Source: a beta proteobacterium L13
GTDB lineage: Bacteria > Pseudomonadota > Gammaproteobacteria > Burkholderiales > Chromobacteriaceae
Reading direction: 5' to 3'
Length of the DNA stretch: 64,000 nucleotides
NCBI GenBank assembly: GCA_000335715.1
Contig: AMYZ01000003.1
Span: forward strand, 124,001-188,000
Within the stretch, counting starts at the first letter, position 1. Every line of letters starts with the position of its first letter. Shown here piece after piece: positions 1-8,075 of this stretch. Both the position numbers and the translations under genes were made by a program. Below the pieces are notes generated by a model. It saw only the letters and a list, made by a program, of their open reading frames with translations. It did not search any database and was not told where the DNA came from.

Positions 1-1
1 G

Positions 2-127
2 CCACTGTCGGCCAGCCGCGGCTTCTTCGGCTCGCGCCCGTTCTCGCAGGCCAACGCCTGGCTACAGGCGCACGGCCGCGAGGCAATCGACTGGGCGCTA
101 CCGGCGCCGCAGGGTGGTTTGTTCTAA
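2..127 (+). CDS. ung: uracil-DNA glycosylase, C-terminal fragment
   Basis: Last 41 codons of a gene cut by the left edge, ending at TAA 125-127. The visible residues begin [18 protein letters not shown] and continue to an AIDW motif near the end. This matches the C-terminus of family-1 uracil-DNA glycosylases, where the HPSPLS leucine-intercalation loop is followed by RGFFG and a PIDW tail. The enzyme removes uracil from DNA at the start of base excision repair. The catalytic Asp and the HPS of the loop lie outside the window. It converges on the cysteine hydrolase only 4 bases away. Confidence 0.85.
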   Translation, partial: PLSASRGFFGSRPFSQANAWLQAHGREAIDWALPAPQGGLF

Positions 128-131
128 AACA

Positions 132-674
132 CTAAGCCTGGAACACGATCTGGCTGCTGGGTACCACCTGCGCAAACGCACCGTGTAGCGTGGCGTTATG
201 GTGGGCGATGATCTGGCTGGCGGCCAACTGTGGCGTATCCATGCAGCTATGGGCATCGGCCGCCAGCACGCATTGCAGCCCGTTAACGTTGGCCGCACGG
301 CAGGTGGTATCCACGCAGTACTGGGTTTTCATGCCGGCCAGTACCAGCTGGCCGATGTCTCGCGCCTGCAGCCACGCTTTCAGCCCGGTACCGGCAAAGC
401 AGTCTGGCCGGGTCTTGTCGAAGAGATAGTCATGCGCCGGGTCCAGCCCCAGTTCCGGTAGCAACTGCCACGCGGCGCTGCCTGCCGCAATGGGCGAACC
501 GGCCGGCCCGGTGTGGCTGGCAGCCAGTACGGGTGCGCCGGCGGCGCGTGCCTGGCGTACCAGCAGCTGGACATTGGCCAGCAAGGCTTCGCGCTGCCAG
601 GGCGCGTCGGGCGCATGGTACAGGCCATGCTGCATATCGATGAGTAGCAGTGCGTTACGGATGGGGTGGGGCAT
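132..674 (-). CDS. cysteine hydrolase, isochorismatase-like family
   Basis: A 180-residue single-domain protein of the isochorismatase/nicotinamidase fold. The expected catalytic triad is visible: Asp13 in LLIDMQ, Lys87 in FDKTRPD and Cys120 in TQYCVDTTC. A cis-peptide-type GMKTQYC loop precedes the nucleophile. The family hydrolyses amides or enol ethers of small molecules, and the substrate cannot be assigned from sequence. It is encoded alone, converging on ung. The 548-base gap upstream holds a possible leader peptide at 748-831 and inverted repeats, so its transcript may start well upstream. Confidence 0.85.
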   Translation of the reverse strand: MPHPIRNALLLIDMQHGLYHAPDAPWQREALLANVQLLVRQARAAGAPVLAASHTGPAGSPIAAGSAAWQLLPELGLDPAHDYLFDKTRPDCFAGTGLKAWLQARDIGQLVLAGMKTQYCVDTTCRAANVNGLQCVLAADAHSCMDTPQLAASQIIAHHNATLHGAFAQVVPSSQIVFQA

Positions 675-747
675 GATGGCTCCTGACGGATAAAGCCCGC
701 AGGCAGGAGCAATGCACCCCGGCCCGGATGGGCGGGGTGGATGAGGT

Positions 748-831
748 TCAGCGCGACAGCCGCCCGCCTCCCCGACCCCGCATGGCGGTCGTGGTGGTGT
801 TTGTGGTGGTGAGCAGGCTGGCGGGTGTCAT
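748..831 (-). other. possible Thr-rich 27-aa leader peptide
   Basis: An ATG-started 27-codon reading frame on the minus strand, upstream of and reading toward the cysteine hydrolase. After MTPASLL it encodes TTTNTTTT, then an Arg/Gly-rich tail ending in LSR and TGA. The Thr run resembles amino-acid attenuator leaders. A GC-rich hairpin (CACCCCG pairing with CGGGGTG, 721-745) follows it. There is no convincing ribosome binding site and the next gene is not a threonine gene, so this may be low-complexity DNA only. The opposite strand carries an equally short Val-rich frame (782-883). Confidence 0.2.
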
Positions 832-913
832 GGCTTTATCGTTTCATGCCAAGGTAATGGCGTCAACCGGTATGTCTACCTAGCCGAGCACCACACCGCG
901 CTGTAGCGCTGGT

Positions 914-1225
914 GCTTTTCCCTTCCGTGTTTTCAGTGTGTTTCCGTGGCAAAAAACGCTTTTAGCCAAGAACGGACACGAAAAGTACGGAAAATGCAGC
1001 AAGTGGCCCCGTTTTGATTGCGTCCGTTGGGCAGCTATGGCTGTTTTTCCCTTTCGTGCTTTTTGTGGATTTCGTGGCAAAAAGACCTTTTTAGCCACGA
1101 AAACACACGAAAGGCACGAAAAAAGCAGAAACCGGTATCGCCACCCGGTGTGTGCTCGCACTGACCCACCAGCGGATCATTTCTTCCGCGTTCTACATCT
1201 GTTTCCGTAGCAAAAATGATTTTCA
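914..1225. repeat. tandem imperfect inverted-repeat elements (2 full, 1 half)
   Basis: Two full copies (about 914-994 and 1043-1126) and one half copy (about 1181-1225) of an AT-rich palindromic unit. Its arms read roughly CTTTCGTGCTTTTTGTGG and the complement CACACGAAAGGCACGAAA, joined through TTCGTGGC...GCCACGAA. Copy 2 is the best preserved. Similar TTTCGTG/CACGAAA palindromes are scattered in many bacterial genomes as REP-like intergenic repeats. The block fills most of the gap between the cysteine hydrolase and AdoMet decarboxylase, and no gene is seen within it. Confidence 0.7.
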
Positions 1226-1582
1226 GGCAGGCACAGGCAGTTGGCCGCGCGCCACGCAGCGCTGTTCGATGCGGCCAACCTGCAGCGCCTGCTGCAGCAC
1301 GGCCAGCGCGGCGGTGTGGGCGGCGCTGCCGCACAGAAACAGATCGACCGCCGCGTAGCCGTGTTCCGGCCAGGTGTGGATGCTGATGTGCGATTCGGCC
1401 AGCAGCAGCACGCCGGTGACACCCAGGCCAGTGCCGAAATGGTGAAAATGGCCAGCCAGCACGTGCGCCCCGGCGGCGTGGGCGGCGGCGTACAGTGCCT
1501 GCTCCACGCCGGCGGCGTCGGCCAGTACCGCAGCCGGGCACTGGTACAGCTCGGCCAGCAGGTGCTCGCCCAGGTGGCTCAT
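1223..1582 (-). CDS. speD: S-adenosylmethionine decarboxylase proenzyme
   Basis: A 119-residue AdoMet decarboxylase of the short prokaryotic class, usual length about 115-130. The signature LAESHISIHTWPEHGY lies near residues 60-75. The Ser of its ESH is the self-cleavage site that becomes the pyruvoyl cofactor. The product, decarboxylated AdoMet, is the aminopropyl donor for spermidine-type polyamines. Its ATG overlaps the stop of the 51-aa gene (ATGA). It is the last gene of the minus-strand DUF350-SPFH-DUF4178 operon, and a membrane-bound aminopropyltransferase is encoded divergently at 4849. It probably supplies that enzyme. Confidence 0.9.
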   Translation of the reverse strand: MSHLGEHLLAELYQCPAAVLADAAGVEQALYAAAHAAGAHVLAGHFHHFGTGLGVTGVLLLAESHISIHTWPEHGYAAVDLFLCGSAAHTAALAVLQQALQVGRIEQRCVARGQLPVPA

Positions 1583-1734
1583 TTGTGGCCGCCCGAGAAG
1601 CCGCCACCGCTGCCGCCGTAGTAGCCGCCGCTGCTGCGGTAGCTGCCGTCGTCGTCGCTATTGCTGGCGTAGTTGATGGCGGTGCTCACAGCGATGATGG
1701 CCAGGCAGTACAGGATGTAGGTGAGGCGGCTCAT
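1579..1734 (-). CDS. 51-aa membrane-anchored Gly/Tyr/Ser-rich protein
   Basis: A short gene between DUF4178 and AdoMet decarboxylase. It starts one base past the DUF4178 stop codon and ends in a 4-base ATGA overlap with speD. The protein has a hydrophobic N-terminal segment (about residues 4-18, LTYILYCLAIIAVST), an acidic SDDDGS stretch and a low-complexity tail with SGGYYGGSGGGFSGG. The single helix plus flexible Gly-rich tail suggests a membrane-anchored small subunit or adaptor. No family is recognised. Translational coupling on both sides supports it being a real gene. Confidence 0.65.
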   Translation of the reverse strand: MSRLTYILYCLAIIAVSTAINYASNSDDDGSYRSSGGYYGGSGGGFSGGHK

Positions 1735-1735
1735 G

Positions 1736-3202
1736 TCAGTTGTCCAGCGGTAGCCACAGGATGACGGTGGCGATGAAGCAGATGGCCAGGGTGCCGCCGG
1801 TGTCGCCGGCCAGCAGCAGCGGCGCGTTGACCAGCCACAGCAGCACGCTGGCCGCGATGCCGACGGGGCGTAGCGCGGCTTTGCTGCTGGCGGCCGTTTG
1901 CGGTTTGAATGCGGTGGCCACAGGCGCTGCTTTGCCGAACCAGCGCGCCAGCTCGGCCGGGCTCACGCTGCGGCTGCTGCTCCAGGTCAGCTCGTGCGGG
2001 CTTTGTTCGCAGGCCAGCACGGTGTTGCCGTCGCTGCTGATGTATTCGCGGATGCTGACGCGCTCGCCCACGCTGGCGCGCCACGGGAAGGCGCCGGCGG
2101 CGTAGGCAATGTGGGCGTCGTAGGCCGGGTAGCGCGCGGCAAAGCGCTGCTTGCCCCAGCTGGCTTGCTGCGCGCCGGCCTGGTCTACCCAGATGTCCAT
2201 CAGCGTGCCCAGCCACCAGCCGTTACCGGTTTCGGTGAGCCAGCGCAGGCCCTTCTGCGGCTCGTACAGCAGGTACTCGTTCCAGCTGCTATTGCGGTCT
2301 TCGCTTTCTTGCCAGCCCAGCAGGCCGATGATGGTCCACACCTTGCCGTCTATGGTGGCCTGGCTGCCGTTGGCCAGCGTAAAGCGCAGCGTGCTGGTTT
2401 GCTGTGCCTTGTGCTGGCCCAGCACGGTGGCGCGTTCGCCCTGGATGTCCACCTCGCTGCCGCACGACGGGCAGTTCAGGTGGGTGGCGCTGCCGGCGCG
2501 GTAGTCCAGGCTGGCGCCGCATTGCGGGCAGGCCAGCTGCTGCACGCTGCCCTTCAGCTTGCTGGTGGCGGCGCTGATCATGCGCTCGTCGCGTAGGCGC
2601 TGCATGTTCAGCTGCTTCAGCGTCACCGCTTCGCCCAGGTACAGCTGTGGCGGGTGGCCGTCGCTGTAGTCCAGCGTGAGGAAGCGGCCACCGCAGCGGG
2701 CGTCGGCCACCGGCGCGTCGTAGCCGGGCTGCAGCTGGCGCGGCAGCTCGCCCTCGCCCGCCACGCAGCGCGCGCGGCGGATGTCGCAGAATACGAAGCT
2801 GTCTTTGCCCTGAGGCCAGAGCTGGCCGGCCTGCAAGCTGTCGAAGGCGGGGGCGTTGTCGCTGCGGCCTTGTGCCTGGGTCAGCACGTACTGGCCCACG
2901 CTATCGGCCAGCCAGGCGCTTTCGCCGTCGTCGAACAGGATGTGCCACTCGTTCCACACCCCGGCGTCGTACTGCAGCTGGATGCGGCCAACCACGGTGA
3001 ACTGACGGCCGCGCCAGATGCCGCTGGCGGCGATTTGCAGCGGCGAGTAGTCGTCCAGCAGCGCGGCCATCTTGCCGATGTCGCGCACGCTGTCGGCGTC
3101 GCGCAGCAGCGTGCTCTGGCAATAGCTACATACCGCCAGCACCGAGCTGGTGGCGTGAAAGCGCACATCGGCGCCGCAGGCGGGGCAGGCGACGTGGTAC
3201 AT
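1736..3202 (-). CDS. DUF4178 domain protein with zinc ribbons
   Basis: A 488-residue protein with two repeated modules. Each begins with a zinc-ribbon-like cysteine set: CPACG near residue 6 with CSYC near 25, and CPQCG with CPSCG near residues 225-245. Each is followed by a beta-rich DUF4178 region (GRIQLQYDAGVWNEWHILFD and a similar WNEYLLYEP). Two hydrophobic segments close the C-terminus (about 440-488), so it is probably membrane-anchored. DUF4178 proteins are found beside DUF350, SPFH and polyamine genes, and their biochemical role is unknown. The gene lies 31 bases after the SPFH gene and just before the 51-aa gene. Confidence 0.85.
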   Translation of the reverse strand: MYHVACPACGADVRFHATSSVLAVCSYCQSTLLRDADSVRDIGKMAALLDDYSPLQIAASGIWRGRQFTVVGRIQLQYDAGVWNEWHILFDDGESAWLADSVGQYVLTQAQGRSDNAPAFDSLQAGQLWPQGKDSFVFCDIRRARCVAGEGELPRQLQPGYDAPVADARCGGRFLTLDYSDGHPPQLYLGEAVTLKQLNMQRLRDERMISAATSKLKGSVQQLACPQCGASLDYRAGSATHLNCPSCGSEVDIQGERATVLGQHKAQQTSTLRFTLANGSQATIDGKVWTIIGLLGWQESEDRNSSWNEYLLYEPQKGLRWLTETGNGWWLGTLMDIWVDQAGAQQASWGKQRFAARYPAYDAHIAYAAGAFPWRASVGERVSIREYISSDGNTVLACEQSPHELTWSSSRSVSPAELARWFGKAAPVATAFKPQTAASSKAALRPVGIAASVLLWLVNAPLLLAGDTGGTLAICFIATVILWLPLDN

Positions 3203-3233
3203 CAGGCAGGGTTGGCCGCAGTGTGGATCATGC

Positions 3234-4259
3234 CTAGCCCACCAGCTTTTTCAGCACGTCGGCCTTGGCCGTGTCGTAGTCGGCCTGGGTAATCAGGCCG
3301 CCGTCCAGCAGGCTTTTGAGCTGCGCCAGCTTGGCTTGCGGGCTGTCGGCTGCAGGGGCCGCTGCCGCGCTTGCCGAGGCGGCGGGGGCCGGTGTGGCCA
3401 GGCTTTGCTGCAGCGCCTGGCCCATCACCTGCCCCACGCCCATGCCGGCAGACAGCGCGGCGCCCAGGCCGGCCAGGCCGCCTTCGTTCTGCGCGGCCAG
3501 CGGGATGGCTTCGGCCGCCTGGTAGCGGGTGTATTGGTTCAGGTCGCCGGCCATGCCGATGGCGATGCGCTTGTCGATGGCTTTTTGCAGCTCTTCCGGC
3601 AGCGAGATGCTTTCCACGGCAAAGCTGTCCAGCGCCAGGCCGTAGCGGGCGAAGGTGGGCGCCAGTGCCTGTTGCAGCGTGCTGGCCATCAGGCCCTGGT
3701 TGGCCGCCATGTCGAGGAAGGGCACGCCGCTGCCACCCAGCGCACCGGCCATGCCGGCCACTACCTGGTTACGCAGCTGCTGTTCCATGTCGTCCACGGT
3801 GTAGCGTTCGCGGGTGCCGCTGACTTCGGTGTAGAACAGCTTGGGGTCGGTAATGCGGTAGCTGTAGATGCCGAAGGCGCGCAGCCGCACCATGCCGAAA
3901 TCCTGGTCGCGCAGCGTGACCGGCTGCGGCGTGCCCCATTTGCGGCCCAGCTGCAGCCGGGTGCTGAAGAACACCAGGTCGGACTTGAAGGGCGATTCGA
4001 ACAGCTTGTCCCAGTTCTTGAGGTAGGTCAGCACCGGCAGCGTTTGCGTGGTGAGCTTGTGCATGCCGGGGCCGAACACGTCGGCGATCTTGCCTTCGTT
4101 GATGAACACCGCCATTTGCGATTCGCGCACGGTCAGGCTGGCGCCGTACTGGATTTCGTTGTCCTGCATCGGGTAGCGCCAGGCCAGTACGCCGTCGCCC
4201 TCCTCCTGCCATTCCAGGATGTCGATGAACTGCTTGGAAATGAAGGAAAACAGACTCAT
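3234..4259 (-). CDS. SPFH/band-7 protein with C-terminal SHOCT domain
   Basis: A 341-residue protein. Residues about 25-240 form an SPFH (stomatin/flotillin-like) domain of the virion-core-protein type, with ITDPKLFYTEVSGTRERYTV and the C-terminal LPEELQKAIDKR segment. A low-complexity Ala/Pro linker follows. A SHOCT motif ends the protein (KLAQLKSLLDGGLITQADYD). There is no signal peptide, so it probably binds the inner face of the membrane as an oligomeric scaffold. It sits between DUF350 and DUF4178 in one minus-strand operon. The role is inferred from family and context. Confidence 0.88.
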   Translation of the reverse strand: MSLFSFISKQFIDILEWQEEGDGVLAWRYPMQDNEIQYGASLTVRESQMAVFINEGKIADVFGPGMHKLTTQTLPVLTYLKNWDKLFESPFKSDLVFFSTRLQLGRKWGTPQPVTLRDQDFGMVRLRAFGIYSYRITDPKLFYTEVSGTRERYTVDDMEQQLRNQVVAGMAGALGGSGVPFLDMAANQGLMASTLQQALAPTFARYGLALDSFAVESISLPEELQKAIDKRIAIGMAGDLNQYTRYQAAEAIPLAAQNEGGLAGLGAALSAGMGVGQVMGQALQQSLATPAPAASASAAAAPAADSPQAKLAQLKSLLDGGLITQADYDTAKADVLKKLVG

Positions 4260-4315
4260 GGCGAAGACTCCATCAAGGTTGGCCGCAGCCGGGTCGTAAA
4301 CAATGGATCGCGCCC

Positions 4316-4376
4316 GCGCCCCTCATCCGGCGCTTTGCGCCACCTTCTCCCTGAGGGAGAAGGCTACCGGGGGCGC
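4316..4376. repeat. REP-like intergenic palindrome
   Basis: A nested hairpin between the SPFH gene and DUF350. The outer stem is GCGCCCC (4316-4322) with GGGGGCGC (4369-4376). The inner stem is CCTTCTCCC (4343-4351), loop TGA, GGGAGAAGG (4355-4363). The CCTTCTCCCTGAGGGAGAAGG-type core is typical of REP-like repeats spread through proteobacterial genomes. It may also attenuate transcription between the two genes. Confidence 0.6.
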
Positions 4377-4391
4377 TACGCGCGTTCAGTT

Positions 4392-4793
4392 TCAGGACAG
4401 GCTGCCGGCGTTCAGTACACCCACGGCCAGCTGCACGCTGCCGGCCAGCAGGCCCATGGCGGTGTTGTTATCCTGCAGCGCCTGTTGCAGATCGCGCACC
4501 CAGCGCGACAGCAGCATGTGCACCACAATCTGCACCAGCATGGCCAGCACGCCCCACAGCAGGAATTTTTCTACCGTATTGAGGTGCCAGGCGCTGGACG
4601 CCAGCGTCAGCGAAAAACCTACCAGCGCACCGCCAAACGACAGCGCCGCCGCCTGGTTGTGCTGGCGGATCAGCTGCATTTCGTCCAGCGGCGTCACGCG
4701 GCAGTACAGCACGGTAAACAGCGCCAGCAATAGCGCGCCGCTGCCCACGTAGGACAGGTAAGCCAACAGGGCAGGCAGGAAGGCGGTAGACAT
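4392..4793 (-). CDS. DUF350 membrane protein
   Basis: A 133-residue integral membrane protein with about four hydrophobic segments (near residues 8-30, 48-66, 72-95 and 110-130), matching DUF350 (E. coli YjfL type). It opens the minus-strand operon that continues through SPFH, DUF4178, the 51-aa protein and AdoMet decarboxylase. In E. coli, DUF350 genes sit beside a PspA paralogue and a glutathionylspermidine-synthase-like ligase, which links the family to polyamine chemistry at the membrane. Only 55 bases separate it from the divergent aminopropyltransferase, so the two operons share a compact promoter region. Confidence 0.85.
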   Translation of the reverse strand: MSTAFLPALLAYLSYVGSGALLLALFTVLYCRVTPLDEMQLIRQHNQAAALSFGGALVGFSLTLASSAWHLNTVEKFLLWGVLAMLVQIVVHMLLSRWVRDLQQALQDNNTAMGLLAGSVQLAVGVLNAGSLS

Positions 4794-4848
4794 ATGCAGC
4801 GTCCTTGGCAGGCTTGGGCAATAATGCTGGCCATTCTACCCACATTTC

Positions 4849-6372
4849 ATGAAAGCCTGCATGCGCGATCGTCTGCTTATCCTGTCGGTGTTTGTGGTGG
4901 CGTCCTGCGGCCTGGCCTATGAGCTGATCGCCGGGGCGCTGGCCAGCTACCTGCTGGGCGATTCGGTGTTGCAGTTCTCGTCCATCATCGGCTGCTACCT
5001 GTTTGCCATGGGCGTGGGCTCGCACCTGTCGCAGTACGTGAAAGACGAGCGCGTGCTGGACACCTTTGTCGAGATCGAGCTGCTGGTGGCGCTGCTGGGC
5101 GGCCTGTCGGCCAGCGCGCTGTTTGCCGTGTTTGCCTGGAGCGGCGAGTCGTTCCGCCTGACGCTGTACGCGCTGGTGTTCCTTACCGGCGCCATGGTGG
5201 GCATGGAGATTCCGCTGGTGATGCGGCTGCTGCACCAGCGCGAACAGCGCTTTGCCGAGCTGGTCAGCCGTGTGCTCACCTTCGACTACCTGGGCGCGCT
5301 GGCGGTGTCGCTGCTGTTCCCCATCGTGTTGGCGCCGCGGCTGGGGCTGGCGCGCTCGGCGCTGCTGTTCGGCCTCAGCAACGTGGCGGTGGCATTGTGG
5401 ACCTGCCGCGTGTTCCGCGCCGAGCTGTTGCGGCCAACCGTGCAGTACCTGCGCAGCCTGCTGGTGCTGCTGGTATTGGGCGGTGGCTTCATCGCCGCCG
5501 ACGAGCTGACGCGCTGGAACGAAAAAGCCGTCTACGGCGACGACGTCATCCACGCCGAAACCACGCCTTACCAGCGCCTGGTGCTGACGCGCTGGAAGGG
5601 CGACCTGCGGCTGTATATCAACGGCAACCTGCAGTTTTCCAGCCGCGACGAACACCGCTACCACGAGGCGCTGGTGCACCCGGTACTGGGCGCACTGCCG
5701 TGGGCGCGGCGGGTGCTGATTCTGGGGGGCGGCGACGGCCTGGCCGCGCGCGAGGTGCTGAAATACCCCCATGTGCAACAGGTGACGCTGGTGGACCTGG
5801 ACCCGGCGATGACCGGCCTGTTCAGCCGTAGCGCGCCGCTGCTGGCGCTGAACGGCGGCTCGCTGCGCAACCCGCGACTGCGCGTGGTGAACGACGACGC
5901 TGCGCGCTGGCTGGAGCAGCACGCCGACGTATTCGACGCCATCATCGTGGACTTCCCCGATCCGTCCAGCTTTGCGCTGGGCAAGCTGTACTCGGTGCCG
6001 CTGTACCGCCTGCTGTCGCGCCATCTGGCCGACAACGGCCTGGCGGTGGTGCAGTCCACCTCGCCCTACCACGCGCCGCGTTCGTACTGGAGCATCAACG
6101 CCACGCTGCGCGCCGCCGGGCTGGCTACCACGCCTTACCACGCCTACGTGCCGTCGTTTGGCGAGTGGGGCTTCATCATCGCCGCCCATCGCCCCGGCTA
6201 TACGCCGCCGCAGGCCTACCGTGTGCCGCTGAAATTCCTCGACCGCGAGGCCACGCGGCAGATGTTCTTCTTCCCGCCCGATATGCGGCCGTGGCCGGTC
6301 GAACCCAACCAGCTGAACGACCAGCGCCTGGTGCATTACTTCGAGCAGGACTGGTCGCAGGTGATCCGCTGA
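4849..6372 (+). CDS. membrane-fused polyamine aminopropyltransferase (spermidine synthase-like)
   Basis: A 507-residue protein. Residues about 8-225 hold roughly seven transmembrane helices. The C-terminal half is a spermidine-synthase-type methyltransferase fold with the AdoMet-binding LILGGGDGLAAREVLK near residues 290-305 and an acidic VDLDP strand end. The usual substrate Asp region is altered to VDFPDPSSFALGKLYS. The family transfers aminopropyl groups from decarboxylated AdoMet, and the membrane-fused members are poorly characterised. An internal ATG at 4861, behind a GAAAG, is a plausible alternative start. It is divergent from DUF350 and overlaps the FAD oxidoreductase start by one base. 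Confidence 0.85.
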   Translation: MKACMRDRLLILSVFVVASCGLAYELIAGALASYLLGDSVLQFSSIIGCYLFAMGVGSHLSQYVKDERVLDTFVEIELLVALLGGLSASALFAVFAWSGESFRLTLYALVFLTGAMVGMEIPLVMRLLHQREQRFAELVSRVLTFDYLGALAVSLLFPIVLAPRLGLARSALLFGLSNVAVALWTCRVFRAELLRPTVQYLRSLLVLLVLGGGFIAADELTRWNEKAVYGDDVIHAETTPYQRLVLTRWKGDLRLYINGNLQFSSRDEHRYHEALVHPVLGALPWARRVLILGGGDGLAAREVLKYPHVQQVTLVDLDPAMTGLFSRSAPLLALNGGSLRNPRLRVVNDDAARWLEQHADVFDAIIVDFPDPSSFALGKLYSVPLYRLLSRHLADNGLAVVQSTSPYHAPRSYWSINATLRAAGLATTPYHAYVPSFGEWGFIIAAHRPGYTPPQAYRVPLKFLDREATRQMFFFPPDMRPWPVEPNQLNDQRLVHYFEQDWSQVIR

Positions 6373-7970
6373 TGCAGCGCCGCGACTTTCTGCGTACCGC
6401 CGCCGCGCTGGCCGGCTTGCCGCTGCTTGCCGGCTGCCAGCAGGTGCTGGGCTGGGGCCTGCCGGTGGAGGTATTGCGCCCCGGCATGGCCACCGGCCAC
6501 CGCCTGCGCGACGCCGCCACGCTGCCGCCGCCACGCAGCGAGCGGCGCGTGGACACCGTGATCGTCGGCAGCGGCGTGGCCGGCCTGTTTGCCGGCTGGC
6601 GGCTGGCGCGCGAAGGTTACCGCGACTTTGTGCTGCTGAACGGGCCGGAGCCGGACGGCAACGCCGCCGCCGGTGCCTTCGACGGCTGGCGCTACCCCAC
6701 CGGCGCGCATTACCTGCCGCTGCCCTCGCCCGAGTCGGCGCACGTGCGTGCGCTGCTGGCCGAGATGGGCGTGATCGAAGCCGGTAGCGACAGCCTGCGG
6801 CCAACGTTTGACGAACGCGTGCTGGTGCACGCGCCGGACGAGCGGCTGTGGCGCGACGGCCACTGGCACGATGGCCTGCTGCCGCGCGGCCTGGGTGCCG
6901 ATGACGACGCGCAGCAGCAGCGCTTTTTGCTTCACGTGAAACAATTGCAGCAACAGCATGGTGCCGATGGCCGCCGCGTGTTTACCGTGCCCACCGCGCT
7001 GGCGTCGCAAGACCCGGCCTGGTGCGCGCTGGACAGGCAAAGCTTTGCCAGCTGGCTGGCGGCGCACGGTTACACCGCGCCCGGCCTGCTGTGGTACCTG
7101 GACTACTGCTGCCGCGACGATTACGGCAGCACGCTGGCGCACACCTCGGCCTGGGCCGGCCTGCACTACTTTGCTGCCCGTGGCGGCCACGCGGCCAACG
7201 CCGAGGACGGCGCGGTGCTCACCTGGCCGGACGGGCTGAACCCGCTACTGCGCCATATGCGCGGCCGCATCGGCCCCGACAAGCAGCTGGACGGTGCCGC
7301 CTGGCGCATCCGCCAGCACGGCAAGCAGGTGCAGGTGGATTACATCGACGCTACTGGTGCACAGCGGCTGATCGCGCGGCGCGTGATCGTCGCCACGCCG
7401 CTGCATGTGGCCTGGCACCTGCTGCCGCAGCTAACCGGGCTGGGCTTCCAGCGCGCCCACCTGCCGCCGCGCACGCCGTGGCTGGTGGGCAATGTGCTGC
7501 TGGACCGCTTCCCCGTCGAGCCCGCCAGCCAGCCGCTGGCCTGGGACAACGTTGTGTACGGCAGCCGCAGCCTGGGCTACGTGGTGGCCACCCACCAGCT
7601 GATCCGCGCCGCGTTGCCGGAGCGCACGGTGTTTACCACTTACCACGCCTTTGCCGATGCGGTGCCTGCCGCCACGCGGCCATGGTTGGCCGCAGCCAGC
7701 GCCGACGCGCTGTTTGAGCAGGCTACGGCTGACCTGTACGCCGTGTACGGGCCGCGCCTGCGCCGCCACATGCTGGCCGCACGCCTCACCGTGCGCGCCC
7801 ACGCCATGGCCAGCCCGCAGCCGGGCTTTCTGGCCAACCCCGGCCTGGCCGCACTGCGCGCCGCCGACGGCCCCATCCTGTTTGCCCACGCCGATTTGTC
7901 CGGCCTGTCGCTGTTTGAAGAAGCCGCATGGTGGGGCGACGTGGCGGCACAGCGCGTGCTGGCGGCCTGA
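6372..7970 (+). CDS. FAD-dependent oxidoreductase, Tat-exported lipoprotein
   Basis: A 532-residue flavoprotein. The start chosen overlaps the upstream stop (TGATG) and gives MQRRDFLRTAAALAGLPLLAGC, which is a twin-arginine signal (RRDFLR) ending in a lipobox (LAGC). A Rossmann FAD-binding motif, VIVGSGVAGLFAGWRLA, follows near residues 58-75. The C-terminal part contains amine-oxidase-like segments. The folded flavoprotein is probably exported and tethered to the membrane. Pairing with an aminopropyltransferase suggests a polyamine or amine oxidase role. That is an inference, and the substrate is unknown. A parS-like sequence lies inside the gene at 6928. Confidence 0.8.
   Translation: MQRRDFLRTAAALAGLPLLAGCQQVLGWGLPVEVLRPGMATGHRLRDAATLPPPRSERRVDTVIVGSGVAGLFAGWRLAREGYRDFVLLNGPEPDGNAAAGAFDGWRYPTGAHYLPLPSPESAHVRALLAEMGVIEAGSDSLRPTFDERVLVHAPDERLWRDGHWHDGLLPRGLGADDDAQQQRFLLHVKQLQQQHGADGRRVFTVPTALASQDPAWCALDRQSFASWLAAHGYTAPGLLWYLDYCCRDDYGSTLAHTSAWAGLHYFAARGGHAANAEDGAVLTWPDGLNPLLRHMRGRIGPDKQLDGAAWRIRQHGKQVQVDYIDATGAQRLIARRVIVATPLHVAWHLLPQLTGLGFQRAHLPPRTPWLVGNVLLDRFPVEPASQPLAWDNVVYGSRSLGYVVATHQLIRAALPERTVFTTYHAFADAVPAATRPWLAAASADALFEQATADLYAVYGPRLRRHMLAARLTVRAHAMASPQPGFLANPGLAALRAADGPILFAHADLSGLSLFEEAAWWGDVAAQRVLAA
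6928..6943. other. parS-like site (15/16)
   Basis: The sequence TGCTTCACGTGAAACA matches the bacterial chromosomal parS consensus TGTTTCACGTGAAACA at 15 of 16 positions. It lies inside the FAD oxidoreductase gene, which is usual for parS sites. ParB would load here for origin segregation. Three further parS-like sequences of varying quality lie at 30109, 45629 and 57821. Confidence 0.6.
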
Positions 7971-8075
7971 TGGCCGGCACCAAAGGACAGTTTGTGCCAC
8001 GCCAAGGCCGCCGTGGCTTTGTGATACAGTGAAATCCCGGCTTACCCGGCCATCTTCCATGACAGAAAGGCTGCC

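Noticed and set aside
782-883. Val-rich 33-codon plus-strand frame as an ilv-type leader
   Set aside because: No ribosome site and no branched-chain amino acid gene downstream on that strand.
4468-6804. 778-codon open frame antisense to the aminopropyltransferase
   Set aside because: Arg/Ala/Gln-rich translation with no family features; overlaps real genes on the other strand.
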